DNA of 8,126 nt, from the NCBI GenBank assembly GCA_964396785.1, contig CAYNFU010000031.1, positions 1-8,126 on the forward strand, written 5' to 3'. Below, one piece after another: positions 4,206-8,126 of this stretch (position 1 is the first letter of the stretch; each line of letters starts with the position of its first letter). The translations under genes were made by a program, and so were the position numbers. Source of the DNA: RBG-16-42-24 sp964396785 (GTDB lineage Bacteria > Patescibacteriota > Microgenomatia > UBA8517). The notes under the pieces were generated by a model, which searched no databases, was not told where the DNA came from, and was given only the letters and a program-made list of their open reading frames with translations.

Positions 4206-5423
4206 ATGAAGGAATTTTTAGAAAAAGCAAAGAAATTTTTATCTTCCAAAACTTTTATGGTTGTGGCTTCTTTTTTGGGCCTCTACCTACTCTCTTCTGG
4301 GGTATCGCTTGCCATTTTTTCTTATTTAGGGGGTGAACCGGGAATTAACGTTGACCTTGGAGATGGACTTTCTGGTTCACGCTCGAAAATTAAGGATCTG
4401 CCGAAGACCGAGGAATGCCCCATTAATGGAGGTAAATTCAGCAAAATTGAAAAAGGTATTTGGGAAACTAGACGCCCAATTGCCGCGATGATAGAAAATC
4501 ATGTGGATTCAAGGCCGGCCTCCGGAATTTCTAAAGCAGACGTCGTTTATGAAGCCGTGGCAGAAGGAGGGATAACCAGATTTTTGGCAATTTTTTACTG
4601 CGGGGTTGCGGCTAGTGAGGTAAAAATTGCACCCGTTCGAAGTGCTCGCATTTACTTTGTAAACTGGGCCCAGGAGTACGGAGAGTTTCCAATATTCATG
4701 CACGTAGGAGGCGCCAATGACTTCGCCGGTTACGGAGATACAAATCGTGATGCAAGAGCTCTTGAATATTTAGAATCAATTGGGTGGAGAGTTCCTAGGG
4801 GAAATGATTTTGATACGACCTATGATTCTGGATTTCCTGTTTTTTGGAGAAATTATGAGAGGTTAGGAAAAGCGGTTGCTACTGAGCACACAATGATGGC
4901 GTCACTCGACGAAGCCTACGCCCAGGCCGAGAAAAGGGGATACGGGGCAGAAGACGAGGATGGAGTAGCTTGGGATGAGAAATTTGTTACTTGGCGATTT
5001 TCGGAGGATAAAAAGTCCGACTCCCCCCAGGCTTCAAAAATTTCATTCGAATTTTGGAGTAACAAGTCCGACTATAATGTGATTTGGAACTACGATAGTT
5101 CGTTAAACGCCTACCTTAGAGAAAACGACGGACAGAAGTTTACCGACCTTGAAGATAAAACACAGGTTTCAGCCAAAAACGTAGTTATCATGTTTGTGAA
5201 AGAGAGAGGTCCAGTTGACAAAAACTTGCATATGCTTTATACCACAACCGGAACGGGTGAAGCACTCATTTTTCAAAACGGAAATGTTATCGAGGGAACT
5301 TGGAGGAAGGATAAAAAGGATTCAAGAACAAAGTTTTTGGATGAAAAGGGCGCTGAAATTACTTTTGTAAGGGGTGTAATTTGGATAGAAGCAGTCCCTG
5401 CCGGGAACGAGGTTAGTTACTGA
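4206..5423 (+). CDS. DUF3048 domain-containing membrane-anchored protein (YerB-like)
   Basis: The 405-residue protein has a short basic start, a membrane anchor at about residues 16-40, a linker, and then the two DUF3048 domains. The N-terminal domain shows R-R-P-I-A-A-M-I-E-N (89-98), R-P-A-S-G-I-S-K-A-D-V-V-Y-E (103-116), E-G-G-I-T-R (120-125) and P-V-R-S-A-R-I-Y-F (143-151). A-T-E-H-T-M follows at 225-230, and the C-terminal domain covers about 323-399, with the M-L-Y-T-T-T-G-T-G segment at 343-351. YerB of Bacillus is the known relative, a lipoprotein; here a transmembrane anchor replaces the lipobox cysteine. The bulk should lie outside the cytoplasmic membrane. The molecular role is not established. 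It begins 1 bp after the DUF4446 stop with no good ribosome site, so it is likely translationally coupled to it. Confidence 0.9.
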   Translation: MKEFLEKAKKFLSSKTFMVVASFLGLYLLSSGVSLAIFSYLGGEPGINVDLGDGLSGSRSKIKDLPKTEECPINGGKFSKIEKGIWETRRPIAAMIENHVDSRPASGISKADVVYEAVAEGGITRFLAIFYCGVAASEVKIAPVRSARIYFVNWAQEYGEFPIFMHVGGANDFAGYGDTNRDARALEYLESIGWRVPRGNDFDTTYDSGFPVFWRNYERLGKAVATEHTMMASLDEAYAQAEKRGYGAEDEDGVAWDEKFVTWRFSEDKKSDSPQASKISFEFWSNKSDYNVIWNYDSSLNAYLRENDGQKFTDLEDKTQVSAKNVVIMFVKERGPVDKNLHMLYTTTGTGEALIFQNGNVIEGTWRKDKKDSRTKFLDEKGAEITFVRGVIWIEAVPAGNEVSY

Positions 5424-5442
5424 CAACTGCCTGCCCAAAAGT

Positions 5443-6027
5443 ATGGCAGATCTAGGCGACATAATAACTTCAAAAGTACGGGTAAAGGTTTTGGAGCTTT
5501 TCCTTGCCAACCTTAAGGAGATGTATCACGTACGGGGAATTGTGCGTGAAACCAAAGAGGAAATAAATGCAGTAAGGCGCGAGCTTGAAAGGCTCGAGAG
5601 GGTTGGATTTCTTAAAAAAGAGGCAAGGGGTAATAGACTCTATTACTGGGTAAGAGACGACTATCCATTTTACGGAGATTTAATTGCAGTGGTTGCAAAA
5701 TGTACGGGGTTAGGGCTTTCCATCATTGAAAATAAAAATAAAATAGGAAAGGTAAATTTTGTCATGTTCTCGGGAAGATTTGCCAGACGTAAAGAAAGAA
5801 GGAATGAGGATGACGTCGACATTTTGATCGTCGGAGAAATAATACTTCCAGAGCTTGCGGCCTTAATCCGGGCCGAAGAGTCTAAAAGAAATAAAGAAAT
5901 AAACTATACTGTCATGAGTAGAGAAGAATACGAATTTAGAAAAAAGAGGCGCGACCCATTTCTTCTAAATATTCTTTCCGGTAGCCGAACGATGGTAATT
6001 GGCGACGAAGAAGAACTCATCGGTTAA
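5443..6027 (+). CDS. Winged-helix protein fused to a nucleotidyltransferase-like domain
   Basis: The 194-residue protein opens with a winged helix-turn-helix (about residues 5-70): S-K-V-R-V-K-V-L-E-L-F, then a recognition-helix region with E-E-I-N-A-V-R-R-E-L and a wing ending in N-R-L-Y-Y-W-V. A second domain (about 90-188) resembles the minimal nucleotidyltransferase fold: F-S-G-R-F-A-R-R at 109-116 stands where the G-S-x-A-R-G motif is expected, followed by D-D-V-D-I-L-I-V-G at 123-131. The two Asp of the D-x-D metal site remain, but the family Ser is replaced by Arg. It may be a degenerate, non-catalytic sensor. It lies 19 bp after the DUF3048 gene and 13 bp before secD, with only a weak ribosome site, so it belongs to the same cluster. 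DNA-binding is inferred from the HTH; target and ligand are unknown. Confidence 0.78.
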   Translation: MADLGDIITSKVRVKVLELFLANLKEMYHVRGIVRETKEEINAVRRELERLERVGFLKKEARGNRLYYWVRDDYPFYGDLIAVVAKCTGLGLSIIENKNKIGKVNFVMFSGRFARRKERRNEDDVDILIVGEIILPELAALIRAEESKRNKEINYTVMSREEYEFRKKRRDPFLLNILSGSRTMVIGDEEELIG

Positions 6028-6040
6028 CCTCGAAATTTAA

Positions 6041-7348
6041 ATGACGCCAGAAAAAAAACTACTTTTTATTATCTTGCTTTTTGGAGTAGCCCTATTTATC
6101 AGCCTCCCTGCAAACTTTACCCTATTTGACCGAAAATTTACCCGTCCGGATTTAGACTTGAGATTCGGAAGCTTTGAAATCAAGAAAAATTTTGATCTCA
6201 TTTTTGGCCTAGATTTGGCTGGAGGGAGTCATCTAGTTTTTGAAGCTGACGTTTCTGGTATTCCCGATAGTCAAAGAAGGGAGAGCGCAATTGAGGGTGT
6301 GAGAGACGTTATCGAGCGGAGGGTTAACTTATTTGGAATTTCAGAGCCTAATGTTCAGACCTCAACTTTTGCCGGTAAGGATAGAATTATTGTAGAGCTT
6401 CCGGGGATTAAAGAACCGAAGGAGGCAATTGAGCTAATAGGAAAAACTGCCCAACTCTCCTTTGCCGAAGTCTCCGGGGAGGCTGAGGAGCAAACCCTTA
6501 TTCCAACTGACCTGACCGGGGCGGATTTAGCTCGGGCTGACGTTACATTTGACCAAACGACTGGTAAGCCCGTTGTAACGCTTGAGTTTACGAGCGAAGG
6601 AGGAAACAAGTTTGCCGAGATTACAGGAAAGAATGTCGCAAAACAGCTTCCAATTTTACTCGACGGCCAGGTGATTTCGGCTCCAGTCGTCCAGGAGCAA
6701 ATTACAGGGGGGAGCGCAATCATAAGTGGGGAATTTACCTTAGATGAAGCAAAGACGCTCGCGATTCAACTAAATGCAGGGGCCCTTCCTGTTCCAATTT
6801 CCCTGGTTGAGGAAAGAACCGTCGGGGCAACCTTGGGGGCTGAATCGGTCGAAAGAAGTGTAAAAGCCGGATTGGTGGGAGTGGCGATGGTACTTGTTTT
6901 TATGGTGGCGGCTTATGGAAAGCTGGGAATTGTTGCCGACCTGGGGCTTATTATCTTCGGAGTTTTAACCCTAGCCCTTTATAAGCTCATTCCTGTAGTT
7001 CTGACTCTCCCTGGGATTGCAGGGTTTCTTCTTTCGGTTGGAATGGCGGTTGACTCAAACATATTAATCTTTGAAAGGTTTAAAGAGGAGAAAGGTAAAA
7101 GACCTACAAGTGATGCTCTGGAGGTTTCTTTTGGAAGGGCTTGGGACTCAATACGGGACGCAAATATTGCAACTTTAGTAACAGCCTTCATTTTGGCAAA
7201 CCCATTTGATTGGTCTTTCTTACACACTTCGGGGCCTGTTAGGGGTTTTGCAATTACACTCGCCTTGGGTATTGGAATAAGCCTATTTACAGGAATTGTC
7301 GTATCTAGAAATCTACTCAGGGTGTTTATTAGGGAGGAGAAAAAATGA
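6041..7348 (+). CDS. secD: Protein translocase subunit SecD
   Basis: SecD with SecF forms the membrane accessory that uses the proton (or sodium) gradient to help preproteins leave the SecYEG channel on the outer face of the membrane. The 435-residue chain has a first membrane segment (about 7-24), then the P1 periplasmic-type domain with G-L-D-L-A-G-G-S-H-L-V-F (56-67), R-R-V-N-L-F-G-I (93-100) and L-L-D-G-Q-V-I-S-A-P (206-215), and then five membrane segments from about 272. These include V-G-M-A-V-D-S-N-I-L-I-F-E-R (333-346) with the transmembrane Asp338 expected for ion coupling. It is shorter than E. coli SecD, as in many Gram-positives and CPR. The ATG at 6041 lacks a Shine-Dalgarno site; the stop overlaps the secF ATG (ATGA). 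Identification is firm. Confidence 0.97.
   Translation: MTPEKKLLFIILLFGVALFISLPANFTLFDRKFTRPDLDLRFGSFEIKKNFDLIFGLDLAGGSHLVFEADVSGIPDSQRRESAIEGVRDVIERRVNLFGISEPNVQTSTFAGKDRIIVELPGIKEPKEAIELIGKTAQLSFAEVSGEAEEQTLIPTDLTGADLARADVTFDQTTGKPVVTLEFTSEGGNKFAEITGKNVAKQLPILLDGQVISAPVVQEQITGGSAIISGEFTLDEAKTLAIQLNAGALPVPISLVEERTVGATLGAESVERSVKAGLVGVAMVLVFMVAAYGKLGIVADLGLIIFGVLTLALYKLIPVVLTLPGIAGFLLSVGMAVDSNILIFERFKEEKGKRPTSDALEVSFGRAWDSIRDANIATLVTAFILANPFDWSFLHTSGPVRGFAITLALGIGISLFTGIVVSRNLLRVFIREEKK
7332..7339 (+). promoter_or_regulatory. Shine-Dalgarno site of secF inside secD
   Basis: GGGAGGAG lies in the last codons of secD, 5 nt before the secF ATG at 7345. Together with the 4-bp overlap (ATGA) it should keep SecD and SecF production in balance. 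Confidence 0.75.
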
Positions 7349-8126
7349 ATTGGATGAAATTTAGGCGAGTCTACTTCCTTATCTCGGGGGCAGTTATTGC
7401 CGTTGGGGTATATAGCCTTCTTACTTGGGGTCTAAACCTGGGAGTTGATTTCAAAGGAGGGGCTCTAATTGAGTATAAGATCGAAAAGGAAATCTCTACT
7501 GAAGGTGCAACGGCCAAAATTGAAGAGAAAGGAATCGCGGTAACTTCGGTACAAAAACTTGGAGGAGAGACTTATCTTTTTCGCTTAGAAAGCGTCGATA
7601 ACGAAAAAAGGGAAAGTATAAAAGGTGTTTTGCAGGAAGTGGGGGGGAGCGTTGAGGAGTTAAGATTTGAGAACGTGGGTCCTTCAATTGGCCCGGAACT
7701 TATTAAAAAGACAATCTATGCATTGGTAATTGCGGCGATTGCCATACTTATCTGGATTACTATTCAATTTAAGAGTTTTAAATTCGGAGTTTCAGCGGTT
7801 CTTGCCATGTTTCATGATAGTTTGGTACTTCTTGGACTTTACAGTTTATTGGGCCACCTATTTGCTGCCGAGGTCGACTTCTTATTTGTAACGGCAATGT
7901 TGACAATTCTCTCATTTTCGGTTCACGATACAATCGTAGTTTACGATAGAATCCGAGAGTCGCAAAAGAAGTTAGGCGGAAATCTTTATGACCTCGCCAA
8001 TAAGGCAGTAACGGAAACTTTTGTCAGGTCCATAAATAATTCCTTCACAATAATATTCATGTTGGTAGCACTCGCTCTTTTGGGAGGATCTACAATAAAG
8101 TGGTTTGCAATTGCCCTTCTTATAGG
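7345..8126 (+). CDS. secF: Protein translocase subunit SecF (3' end beyond window)
   Basis: SecF is the partner of SecD in the proton-driven export accessory. The visible 260 residues contain the first membrane segment (about 9-27), the signature G-V-D-F-K-G-G (33-39), a soluble P4-type domain (about 42-112) ending in V-G-P-S-I-G-P-E-L (111-119), and four further membrane segments with F-H-D-S (156-159) and H-D-T-I-V-V-Y-D-R-I-R (194-204). In the last motif most SecF proteins read NDT; here Asn is His. The chain runs off the right edge with perhaps 30-50 residues missing, judged from family length. It overlaps secD by 4 bp and has a strong ribosome site, as expected for an obligate pair. Identification is firm. 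Confidence 0.96.
   Translation, partial: MNWMKFRRVYFLISGAVIAVGVYSLLTWGLNLGVDFKGGALIEYKIEKEISTEGATAKIEEKGIAVTSVQKLGGETYLFRLESVDNEKRESIKGVLQEVGGSVEELRFENVGPSIGPELIKKTIYALVIAAIAILIWITIQFKSFKFGVSAVLAMFHDSLVLLGLYSLLGHLFAAEVDFLFVTAMLTILSFSVHDTIVVYDRIRESQKKLGGNLYDLANKAVTETFVRSINNSFTIIFMLVALALLGGSTIKWFAIALLI

Overview
The window looks like a chromosomal piece of a Candidate Phyla Radiation (Patescibacteria) bacterium, most likely Microgenomates-like. The evidence is a moderately AT-rich coding background, very short gene spacing, a DUF5679-type mini zinc ribbon, a DUF4446 + DUF3048 pair next to secD-secF, and a mixture of perfect Shine-Dalgarno sites with starts that sit almost on the promoter. The phylum call is inference from gene content and protein style. 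No rRNA, tRNA, CRISPR array or insertion sequence was seen.

Layout, left to right. (1) Positions 1-1382, minus strand: a large part of an O-antigen ligase/Wzy-type polytopic membrane protein, running off the left edge. (2) Positions about 1480-1998: a GC-rich island of roughly 520 nt with no convincing protein-coding gene but dense, long, self-complementary helices. A TTGACA-17 bp-TATAAT promoter on the minus strand points straight into it. I read it as a large structured RNA that I cannot place in any family I know, and it is the main discovery candidate here. (3) Positions 2100-2534, plus strand: dtd (D-aminoacyl-tRNA deacylase), with a start that looks leaderless. (4) Positions 2526-3647, minus strand: a small apparent operon reading small membrane protein -> DUF5679 zinc ribbon -> endonuclease III-like glycosylase. 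The last gene overlaps dtd tail to tail by 9 bp. (5) Positions 3746-8126, plus strand: a tightly packed cluster reading DUF4446 protein -> DUF3048 protein -> winged-helix/nucleotidyltransferase-like protein -> secD -> secF, with secF cut by the right edge.

Functional themes are envelope biogenesis (glycan polymerisation or ligation, two membrane-anchored DUF proteins, and the SecDF accessory of the Sec translocon) and quality control (removal of D-amino acids from tRNA, base-excision repair). The divergent promoters at about 3657-3703 separate the minus-strand operon from the sec cluster. The unknown RNA sits on the same strand as, and immediately upstream of, the ligase gene.
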